DNA of 5,373 nucleotides from Desulfobacterales bacterium (GCA_018399455.1 JAGYOT010000160.1:1-5373); one strand, 5' to 3'; numbered from the stretch's first letter, positions 1 through 5,353 are shown. Made by a program: numbers and translations. The notes: generated by a model from the letters alone, not told the origin.

Positions 1-758
1 TTCATGTAAATGCAAATGATGTTGCTGTAGCCGGTGCTGTTCCGGATCTGGTGGTACTGCGTTCCCTCGTGATCAAGATCCGGCGTTTTTTCATCCCCGT
101 CATCCGGAAGGATCCCGTCCCGGTCCCACCCCTTTCTGTCCAGATAACTGCCGGATAGAAAAAAACCGACCGGCCCGGCCGAATTTCCCAAATAGGCCCT
201 TCCAAACGGCATCTCAGCCTCGCCGTAAGTATCCTGGCCGTATTGGGCAGTCACCCCCGCTTCCAGGGTTTGAGGGGGTTTTTTTGTAATGATATTGACC
301 ACCCCGCCGATGGCATCACTGCCGTACAGCGCCGATGAAGGCCCCCGAATCACCTCGATTCGTTTGATCATATCCACCGGGATCTGATCCATATCCACAA
401 AATCCTTGTACCCCTTGGAAAGTCTTCGGCCGTCAATCAATACCAGGGCGTGCTTGCTGCCTGTACCACGGATACTGGGCCGTTTCTGCCTGCCGGATTC
501 ATTGGTAACAATCAGGCCGACTGCCTCTTCTATGGCCTCGTCAAGGGTCTGCGCATTGAGCGCCTCTATTTCCCGTCGGTCTATCACCTCTACCGCACCG
601 GGCACCTTTTGCATTTCTTTTTCCGTCATGGTCGCTGTCACCACCACTTCTTCTTCCTCAACAGGCACGCGTTCAGCATTAGCCGCGCTCATGAACAACA
701 AGCAGAACGTCGGAAAAACAATTGCAGCCTTAGGCCACATCCGGAACTGAGTTTGCAT
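1..758 (-). CDS. TonB-dependent outer-membrane receptor, N-terminal part (runs off the left edge)
   Basis: The frame is open for 252 codons and leaves the window without a stop, so only the signal peptide, plug domain and first barrel strands are seen; full-length family members usually have 600-800 residues. Residues 1-28 form a signal peptide ending AANA. A TonB-box-like stretch EEVVVTAT follows at about 36-43. The plug domain (about 50-160) has the typical RPSIRG, VLIDGRR and RIEVIRGPSSALYGSDAIGG motifs (133-152), then VVNIITKK. This kind of protein imports metal chelates, cobalamin or other large ligands using TonB energy. The plug resembles the BtuB/CirA class, but the substrate cannot be read from it. 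The start at 758 is supported by a GGAGG-type ribosome binding site 7 bases upstream. The nearest upstream gene is a metal-transport ATPase, which favours a metal or metal-chelate ligand (inference). Confidence 0.93.
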   Translation of the reverse strand, partial: MQTQFRMWPKAAIVFPTFCLLFMSAANAERVPVEEEEVVVTATMTEKEMQKVPGAVEVIDRREIEALNAQTLDEAIEEAVGLIVTNESGRQKRPSIRGTGSKHALVLIDGRRLSKGYKDFVDMDQIPVDMIKRIEVIRGPSSALYGSDAIGGVVNIITKKPPQTLEAGVTAQYGQDTYGEAEMPFGRAYLGNSAGPVGFFLSGSYLDRKGWDRDGILPDDGDEKTPDLDHEGTQYHQIRNSTGYSNIICIYM

Positions 759-786
759 TTACTCCCCTCCGTTTTTAACGCCTGAA

Positions 787-830
787 CGAAAACCGCATTT
801 TAGCTGATAAATGAAAAATCCCGGTTTTCG
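787..830 (-). repeat. Inverted repeat / hairpin in the receptor 5' leader
   Basis: Positions 787-795 (CGAAAACCG) and 822-830 (CGGTTTTCG) are a perfect 9-base inverted repeat. Inside it, 796-800 (CATTT) and 809-813 (AAATG) pair for five more bases around an 8-base loop, leaving a one-sided bulge at 814-821. The structure lies 29-72 bases upstream of the receptor start codon. It is followed by no U-run on the minus strand, so it is not a typical terminator. It may be a regulatory leader hairpin or an operator; the role is unknown. Confidence 0.55.
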
Positions 831-1105
831 CCCGGGCGATGGTTAAATGTTTGGTTTTCAATTTAACTTTTGCTAATCGAACTGGGTGAATATATTCTAA
901 TAAATGAAACCAGTCTAACGGTTCAGGCCATACAATTAGCGCGTGAGGCCATATTCTTGCATTTTTTTTCTGTCCCTGCCCTCTCCCTGTTAAGGCGGAA
1001 GCAAAATCGTTTTTTCCATTCTCAATTTTGATGAACTCGCAAAAAGTCAGCTTTTGAATGGCAAAAAAAAATTCAAGCCCTATTTAAGATCAGAGGGCGG
1101 ATGAT

Positions 1106-1132
1106 CCATATTGGCCGCAAGGCATGATATGG
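1106..1132. repeat. Small hairpin with GCAA loop
   Basis: CCATAT (1106-1111) pairs with ATATGG (1127-1132), and inside it GCC (1114-1116) pairs with GGC (1121-1123) around the loop GCAA. Read on the plus strand this is a GNRA-type tetraloop; on the minus strand the loop is TTGC. It lies in non-coding DNA downstream of the ATPase. No function can be assigned. Confidence 0.4.
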
Positions 1133-1228
1133 CATTTTGCACGACAGCCTTTTCCTTCGGACTGATGAAACACGAAAAAAAATTTTTCCCCGGGCAGTTT
1201 AAAGCAGCCACGAGCTCCAAAAATTTGG

Positions 1229-1441
1229 TCATCTAAAACAGATAGCTATGGCTTTCGGCAAAAGCCGGATGCCGTCGGGAATGCCGCTGCCTTGAGCACC
1301 CTCCTGTAAAGCCGGGGCTTCCGCAAAAAAACGGCCCCTCATATAAACGATCGAGATGTCCGGGTTCGACCAGAAGATTCGAACCTGCGCCATCTTTTCC
1401 TTCTTGGCCTTGTATTGGGTCAGCGGCATCTTTTGCGTCAT
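1229..1441 (-). CDS. Uncertain small ORF downstream of the ATPase (70 aa)
   Basis: This frame begins with ATG at 1441 and encodes 70 residues starting MTQKMPLTQYKAKKEKMAQV, followed by a more hydrophobic part (RIFWSNPDISIVYMRGRFF). I do not recognise a family. Its third codon positions look somewhat more GC-rich than those of the alternative. A competing 76-residue frame (1463-1233) starts with an ATG directly after the ATPase stop (TGAATG), which would suit translational coupling, but its product looks less protein-like. Only one of the two can be real and both may be chance. There is no good ribosome binding site for the frame given here. Expression would depend on the ATPase transcript. 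Confidence 0.22.
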   Translation of the reverse strand: MTQKMPLTQYKAKKEKMAQVRIFWSNPDISIVYMRGRFFAEAPALQEGAQGSGIPDGIRLLPKAIAICFR

Positions 1442-1463
1442 ATTTTTTTTGCTCAGAAGGCAT

Positions 1464-3359
1464 TCACCGCAAAGCGAGCCGGGCCGAGTTGGCCACAACA
1501 AACACGGAACTGACATGATGCAGCAGGGCCGCCGCCCAGGGGCTCAGGAGGCCGGCGGAGGCCAGACCAATGCCGGTCAGGTTGAAAAGAACGGCCCAGG
1601 CATAGTTGATCTGAATGACCCGCCGCAGACGCCGTCCTGTGGCAACAAGCCGAGGGAGCAGCGCCGCATCCTCATTTAAAACCACGATATCCGCGGCCCG
1701 GACTGACAACTCCGCCTGATGGGCACCGACCGCGACCCCCACATTCGCCGCTGCCATGGCGGCGGCGTCATTGATGCCGTCACCGATCATGATCACGCCG
1801 CCCGTATTTGCCAGGCGGGTGACCAGGTCGGTTTTTTCCTCGGGCCCCATCGCCCAATGCCAGTTGTCGGCGCCAATCTTTTGCGCCACCCGCCTGGCCT
1901 CCCCGGCTTCCCGATCGCCGGTGGCCAGACAGACGCTGGATATGCCCATCGCTTTAAACCGTCGGCCGACACCCTCTGCCGATTTCCTCAGTTCATCGGC
2001 GATGCCGATCACCCCAACAGCCTCTTTATCAGCGGCCACCCAAATCGACCGGCCGTTGATGCTTACCTCGCCCGGCAAAATAACCCCCAAACTGTCGAGC
2101 GTCTCTGCCGACCCCAGAACCACCTCGGTATGATCGACCCGGGCTTTAACCCCTAAGCCCGGCAGATAGGCATACCCGGAGGCATTCAGTTTCTGGGCGT
2201 TTTTTGTTCTTGCATAATCAACGATCTCCATAGCGATGGGATGGTGAAAGCCTCTTTCCACGGCCGCGGCCAGAGCCAGCATGCGATCGGGATCAATATC
2301 CATAGTCAGGACCTGCGCCACTTTCGGCCGCGTCAGGGTGAGGGTGCCGGTCTTATCCAAGACCACATGTCTGGCAAGTCCCGCCTGTTCCAGCGGGATA
2401 CCTCCCCGTGCAAGCACCCCTTTTCGTCCCAGTCCGCTGAGGGCGGCGGCAAAAGCCGTCGGAACCGCAAGCGCCCAGGCGCATGGGCAGGCCACGGCCG
2501 TAATGGCCGCCATTCGAATCATGGCCTGCTGCCAGTCCCCGCTCGAAAAGCCTGACAAAAACAGATAGCCCAGTGCATACAAAATGACGCCGGAAATAAA
2601 GAACTGCACGAAAATTTCAGCTTTCTGTTCTGTTCGCGGCTTATGCTTCAGGGATTCGGCGATGTTTGCCGCCAGGGCATACATAAACGACCGATTGCCC
2701 GGTTTCAGGGCGCGGACTTTGATTTGTCCGTTGCAATTGACGGCCCCGGACAAGACCTGCCCACCCGTGCGTTTATAAACCCGGTAAGGCTCCCCTGTAA
2801 TCACGGCCTCGTCCAGAGACGCATCACCTTCAATAATTTCACCGTCCACTGGGACCATTTCACCCATGGGCACAATTACCACATCATTTTCCGCTACCGC
2901 CTCGATAGGAACTTCCCGGACTTCTCCGCCTTCGTCCATCACACGCGCCGTTTTTTCGCGATTGGATATCAAGGCCTGCATTTTTTTGCGGCTGCGCTCA
3001 ATCATGTAAAACGAAACAGCCAGCCCCATGCTGATAAACCAGGCCACAAGGGCCCCGCTCAGGTATTGGCCGCTCATGAGTGAAACGGCCATGACTGTTG
3101 CCACCAGGAGATCCGCAGTTACCCGCCGATTTCGGGTGAGAGAAATCAAGAAAGCCTTTAAATAAAGCAGAAAGCAGAGCCCGTAGAAGACTAGGCCCGC
3201 CCACAAAAGCGGCAGCAGCGGCAGCCAGTGGCGGGCGCCGATAAAACAGACAGCCACCAGGGCAAATAGCGTCCGCCAAACGAACGGTTTTGCACTCATT
3301 TGTGAACTACGCGGTGATTCGCTTTTCATTTTCACTTTTACTCGATTCCAAACCAGCAT
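1464..3359 (-). CDS. P1B-type heavy-metal-translocating ATPase (CPC type, no N-terminal HMA domain)
   Basis: An inner-membrane pump that moves a transition-metal ion using ATP. The 631-residue frame is intact. Hydrophobic segments at about 31-72 and 82-120 give helices 1-4. The actuator domain has ITGEP at 187-191. Two helices at about 249-305 include the metal-site motif CPC at 291-293. Next come the phosphorylation motif DKTGTLT (Asp335), nucleotide-domain HP (373-374) and GLG (401-403), TGD (480-482) and GDGIND (526-531). Two last helices span about 583-626. No CxxC metal-binding domain precedes helix 1. Instead of the Met-Ser-Ser of Cu+ pumps, the last helix has HHVSS (614-618), and the preceding helix has FN rather than YN. 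This argues against plain Cu+ export and is nearer to CtpC-like pumps proposed for Mn or related ions (from memory). The start is uncertain: ATG 3359 has no ribosome site; GTG 3335 or ATG 3329 sits behind GGAATCGAG; ATG 3299 is also possible. Confidence 0.95.
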   Translation of the reverse strand: MLVWNRVKVKMKSESPRSSQMSAKPFVWRTLFALVAVCFIGARHWLPLLPLLWAGLVFYGLCFLLYLKAFLISLTRNRRVTADLLVATVMAVSLMSGQYLSGALVAWFISMGLAVSFYMIERSRKKMQALISNREKTARVMDEGGEVREVPIEAVAENDVVIVPMGEMVPVDGEIIEGDASLDEAVITGEPYRVYKRTGGQVLSGAVNCNGQIKVRALKPGNRSFMYALAANIAESLKHKPRTEQKAEIFVQFFISGVILYALGYLFLSGFSSGDWQQAMIRMAAITAVACPCAWALAVPTAFAAALSGLGRKGVLARGGIPLEQAGLARHVVLDKTGTLTLTRPKVAQVLTMDIDPDRMLALAAAVERGFHHPIAMEIVDYARTKNAQKLNASGYAYLPGLGVKARVDHTEVVLGSAETLDSLGVILPGEVSINGRSIWVAADKEAVGVIGIADELRKSAEGVGRRFKAMGISSVCLATGDREAGEARRVAQKIGADNWHWAMGPEEKTDLVTRLANTGGVIMIGDGINDAAAMAAANVGVAVGAHQAELSVRAADIVVLNEDAALLPRLVATGRRLRRVIQINYAWAVLFNLTGIGLASAGLLSPWAAALLHHVSSVFVVANSARLALR

Positions 3360-3650
3360 TGGACAAATGCAAGCAGTTCATTAAAAAGCTTCAGGATACG
3401 ATAGACAATCTCAGAGGTTCCGCACGCTTGCGGACCAATCAGGTTTATATGACCAAAAACGGCATTGTCGGTTCGACCACATGCTCCAGAAATGAGCCCT
3501 CCGATTCCTCGACTGTATTTTCGCCGACAATCCTCGTTCACATCTCTGCGATTCCCATTGCACCATGAAACCGGGCCCGAGCGCCCCAAATCCCGAAGGG
3601 CCGCCGGGCGTGTCTTGAAAGTTAGAATTCAACCGCGAACCGGGCGGTGA
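3360..3650 (-). other. Unresolved stretch upstream of the ATPase, possible gene remnant
   Basis: About 290 bases between the ATPase and the DUF4198 remains. Two minus-strand frames are open for 73 and 83 codons (3632-3411 and 3589-3338) and the third for a shorter distance, ending in a stop near 3450. None has a start with a good ribosome site or a product I recognise. The 83-codon frame ends in a helix-like tail (EIVYRILKLFNELLAFVQCW) and overlaps the longest ATPase start. The stretch could be another decayed gene, the ATPase promoter region, or both. I see no clear promoter or terminator. Confidence 0.35.
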
Positions 3651-4143
3651 TCACATCTGCCTCATCATTTTTTCATATTCGATATGACAATATTCAAGCG
3701 CCAGGCTCCCGGCCTCATGGAGCTCAACGCCGATGGCACCCGGCAAACGCCATTCAGGAAGGTTGAATTATGAACGAATCACTTCCCGGAGGTTTCAGCT
3801 TCATCGGGGATCTGGAACACCAGGGGAACGGTCTGCTTATCTTTGTTATAGTCCTCCCGGTTTGCTCCCACAGCATTGGCTTTTATGGAATACCGCACAT
3901 ACCAGCGCCCCGGAAATAGACTTTTAGCTCCAGATCCTCCCCCGCTTTGAGTTCGGGTATCTCGCGGACAGGGACCAGTTCGAGCCGCTGCCCGGTCCAG
4001 CCGGGAAAATCGGTTGATGGCTTTTCGCAAGTCACATAGCTTTTGGGGTACTGCTTGCTATAGAGATTTAGCATGATCTCTTTCGCCCGTTCCATAACCG
4101 CGCTTTTCGGATTTGTTGTATGACGTTCGCATCCCTTTAACAT
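3651..4143 (-). pseudogene. DUF4198 (COG5266-like) periplasmic metal-uptake protein, C-terminal remnant, frameshifted
   Basis: The first open piece (4143-3883) reads KSAVMERAKEIMLNLYSKQY and then GQRLELVPVREIPELKAGED (about 3993-3934), the pattern of the middle of DUF4198 proteins (G-x-x-LEIVP-L-x-x-P, then a GD-x-L-x-V-x-V-x-F-x-G strand). After VYFRG (3921-3907) the protein-like sequence continues in another frame as YVRYSIKANAVGANREDYNK and ends VFQIPDEAETSGK at a stop (3781-3779). Past that stop the same frame stays open to 3665 and ends RPGAWRLNIVISNMKK; another frame ends at 3651 and is also plausible. So there is at least one frameshift and probably one nonsense codon. The signal peptide and N-terminal half are missing. 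DUF4198 proteins are exported and in COG5266 are linked to nickel/cobalt uptake. The family call is from remembered patterns. Confidence 0.6.
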
Positions 4144-4510
4144 CGGCCTTGATGCGCATGTGTGACAAAGGCATCCTTGGGCTCTTCGACCTCAGCTTTT
4201 TGGGCAAACCCATTGTGTTCGGGCAGATGCCTGTGATTCAGGTACTTCACCTTGATCTCCGCATGGGGCACCGGCTTGCCGCTGCTCTTCACAATACCCC
4301 GAAAGACTTTGCCGGTCCATAGACCGTAGGGCTTGTCCAGGAGAACGATCTCTGTCAGGAGCCCGGCCTCACGGTCCCAGCCCGTGGGGAACCCGGCCGT
4401 GTTGACCAACCATCTTGGCGATGCTGCAACCAAGCTGCAATGGGCGTCTATCCGGCTTTGCAATACCCTGACGCTTTCATTGAGTGTACAAATCAAACCT
4501 TTTTTTTCAT
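4137..4510 (-). pseudogene. DUF4198 (COG5266/NikK-CbiK-like) periplasmic protein, internally deleted and frameshifted
   Basis: The core at 4406-4236 reads VNTAGFPTGWDREAGLLTEI, KPYGLWTGKVFRGIV and GKPVPHAEIKVKYLN. This is the GWD, GL-x-TEIVPL, PFGLW-x-G-x-VF and GKPVP-x-AEVEVEY-x-N signature of DUF4198 proteins that accompany nickel/cobalt uptake. Upstream, ICTL...VLQSRIDAH (4493-4440) looks like a signal peptide, but it joins the core almost at once, so most of the N-terminal domain is deleted. An ATG at 4510 followed by eight A would begin MKKK but runs into TGA; one more A would put it in frame with the signal peptide. Downstream, the DAFVTHA stretch (ends about 4155) frameshifts, the other frame giving IKADVKG as expected, and then passes into the second DUF4198 remnant. 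A DtxR-like palindrome lies 10 bases upstream of the ATG. Confidence 0.68.
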
Positions 4511-4519
4511 CTCCATTTT

Positions 4520-4530
4520 ATTAGCCTAAT
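4520..4530. promoter_or_regulatory. DtxR/IdeR-like operator core ATTAGCCTAAT
   Basis: An 11-base palindrome (ATTAG-C-CTAAT) sits between the terminator and the DUF4198 start codon. Its inner nine bases TTAGCCTAA equal the centre of the classical DtxR consensus (TTAGGTTAGCCTAACCTAA), while the outer arms match poorly. A DtxR-family gene remnant lies directly upstream. The location is right for a metal-dependent repressor of the DUF4198 gene. Function is inferred. Confidence 0.4.
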
Positions 4531-4563
4531 CGTTTTTTATTTGTTTTATCTAACTTTTAAATC

Positions 4564-4603
4564 AAAAAAACAGCCGCCTCTCCAGACGTCCAAGAGACAG
4601 CTG
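4564..4603 (-). terminator. Rho-independent terminator after the DtxR remnant
   Basis: On the minus strand CAGCTGTCTCT (4603-4593) pairs with AGAGGCGGCTG (4581-4571) over 11 bases with two G-U pairs and an 11-base loop, directly followed by seven T (4570-4564). It lies 27 bases past the stop of the truncated regulator and separates it from the DUF4198 remains. The plus strand has no matching U-run, so it works in one direction. Confidence 0.8.
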
Positions 4604-4618
4604 ACCCCGCTTCAGCTG
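4598..4618 (-). repeat. Inverted repeat overlapping the terminator 5' arm
   Basis: CAGCTGA (4598-4604) and TCAGCTG (4612-4618) form a perfect 7-base inverted repeat with a 7-base loop. Its promoter-proximal arm precedes the terminator, and its second arm shares 4598-4603 with the terminator stem. The two hairpins cannot form together, an arrangement like an anti-terminator/terminator pair. Confidence 0.5.
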
Positions 4619-4629
4619 TTTATTTTTCC

Positions 4630-4899
4630 CTATAGGGGCACCTTCTTATCCGATGCATCCACACGCCTTTGCAGCTCGCAGGCAAATCCGCCCCCCCTCA
4701 TCCCGGCATTTTTCCGGATCAAGGCCGTAACCCCAGTATTCCTTTTGCTGAGCGTTTTGAACATGCTCGTTTCCGTCGGCATCTTGAAATCCAACCGCCT
4801 GGCAATATCATTGACTCGTACCATCTTTTTCTCCTGATCCAGATCAAAGATGGCCTCCAGGTGATACTCAATGGTCATGGTTAACGCCTTTTCTTCCAT
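4630..4899 (-). pseudogene. DtxR/MntR-family metal-dependent repressor, truncated (89 aa)
   Basis: The N-terminus (MEEKALTMTIEYHLEAIFDL, then VRVNDIARRLDFKMPTETSM and FKTLSKRN) matches the winged helix-turn-helix of DtxR/MntR repressors, which bind DNA when loaded with Fe2+ or Mn2+. After residue 54 similarity fades, with FACELQRR (72-79) still recognisable as the end of the wing region. The frame then stops at 4630, although family members have about 140-230 residues. The dimerisation and metal-binding domain is therefore absent. The residue where the family has RRH, a metal ligand, is RRV (Val80), and the Asp of the usual IEDYLEAI motif is replaced (Tyr12), while Glu15 is kept. The protein should not sense metal. 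The start at 4899 follows the family N-terminus but has no good ribosome site; ATG 4878 is an alternative. Confidence 0.75.
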
Positions 4900-4993
4900 A
4901 TTTTGATTTTTTAGCTCAATTCAAAGCTTTTTTGGACTGATAGGGGTTTCTAATTTAGATTGAATATTCTATTATCAACGAGATAGTTTCATG
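4900..4993 (-). promoter_or_regulatory. Upstream region of the DtxR remnant with GAATATTC palindrome
   Basis: The gap between the DsrE and DtxR remnants is AT-rich and non-coding. It holds the perfect palindrome GAATATTC (4962-4969), just downstream of a -35-like TTGATA (4977-4972) on the minus strand. No good -10 at proper spacing is visible. It may be the autoregulatory control region of the repressor, but this is only suggested by position. Confidence 0.3.
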
Positions 4994-5180
4994 TCAAGCA
5001 TTTTTGAATATCCTTACTCCCATCGGCCCCCGCCTGCTAAACAAGACTCCTTCGCCAAGCATGCAAACCCTGCACACGCTGACTTCATCGCCTTCTTGGA
5101 CGCCTCCGTTGGTCAGCCGCATGGCATTGAATGCGGTTTCCGTATCATCGGTTGTAATGTTTTTCTCAGTTTTTATTCAT
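4994..5180 (-). pseudogene. DsrE-family protein (sulfur relay), N-terminal remnant
   Basis: A minus-strand frame reads TDDTETAFNAMRLTNGGVQE, then GDEVSV and MLGEGVLFSRRG, and stops at 4994-4996. This is the beginning of a DsrE/DsrF-like fold, in which an N-terminal strand is followed by a helix with N-A-x-R-L-x-N, then GDEVSVFLLGEGV. Family members have about 110-130 residues; here only about 60 remain. The ATG at 5180, preceded by AGGGA (5183-5187), is out of frame: ATG AAT AAA AAC TGA. Removing one A from the run would restore MNKTEKNITTDDTETAF. Three extra residues (CRV) appear inside the VSV-MLGEGV strand. DsrE-like proteins move sulfur or serve as small regulators in sulfur-metabolising bacteria. 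The gene is broken at both ends. Confidence 0.6.
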
Positions 5181-5191
5181 AATCCCTAACT

Positions 5192-5221
5192 ATTTTAAAT
5201 AAATAAAAAAAATAACGTCAA
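5192..5221 (-). promoter_or_regulatory. Possible sigma-70-like promoter upstream of the DsrE remnant
   Basis: TTGACG (5221-5216) and TAAAAT (5197-5192) are separated by 18 bases on the minus strand. The spacing suits a vegetative promoter, but transcription would begin only about five bases before the ATG at 5180 and would leave out most of the AGGGA ribosome site. The region is very AT-rich, so chance matches are likely. Confidence 0.25.
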
Positions 5222-5353
5222 TTCAAATTCTGAAGTTTCCCATTTTTTTATCCCGGCGGGCAGAGGGTTATGCCTATGTATAAATTAATAATAAAAACAA
5301 GCCATTAGGGATAAATTTGAAATTTTATAACTTATTGATTTTATTGTGAATAC

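Larger units (their letters stand above)
759..1228 (-). promoter_or_regulatory. Long non-coding leader between the ATPase region and the receptor gene
   Basis: About 470 bases hold no convincing gene on either strand; they are AT-rich and full of stops. On the minus strand they form the upstream region of the TonB receptor. Visible items are the ribosome binding site GGAGG at about 766-770, a perfect inverted repeat at 787-830, the palindrome CGCCCGGGCG at 829-838, an AT-rich palindrome GAATATATTC at 888-897 in a stretch that could carry a promoter, a repeat-like sequence at 1029-1048 and a small hairpin at 1106-1132. I see no clear -35/-10 pair and no obvious intrinsic terminator for the ATPase transcript. 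The length suggests the receptor has its own promoter and a structured 5' leader. Confidence 0.6.

Noticed and set aside
2..205. 67-codon minus-strand ORF at the left edge
   Set aside because: It lies out of frame inside the TonB receptor, whose own frame is continuous with conserved plug motifs.
406..785. Plus-strand ORFs opposite the receptor
   Set aside because: They are antisense shadows of the receptor plug and signal-peptide region and show no protein-family features.
1054..1076. TTGAAT/ATTCAA inverted repeat as ATPase terminator
   Set aside because: The T-run falls in the loop instead of after the stem, so it is not a terminator.
759..1228. Cobalamin riboswitch in the receptor leader
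   Set aside because: An AACAGGGA stretch is present on the minus strand, but the B12-box-type GCCACTG element and matching surrounding helices are missing.
1356..3083. Several plus-strand ORFs of 64-146 codons opposite the ATPase
   Set aside because: They are antisense to an intact gene with all P-type ATPase motifs; their lengths are explained by its codon composition.
4113..4524. Plus-strand ORFs over the DUF4198 region
   Set aside because: The minus-strand frames carry recognisable DUF4198 patterns; the plus-strand translations do not.
3651..5180. Sequencing error as the cause of all broken genes
   Set aside because: Two frameshifts lie in A-runs and could be errors, but large missing segments in the DtxR, DsrE and DUF4198 genes and lost metal-ligand residues cannot be explained that way.
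4991..5189. Plus-strand ORFs of 61-63 codons over the DsrE remnant
   Set aside because: They are antisense to the DsrE-like sequence and have no ribosome site or recognisable product.
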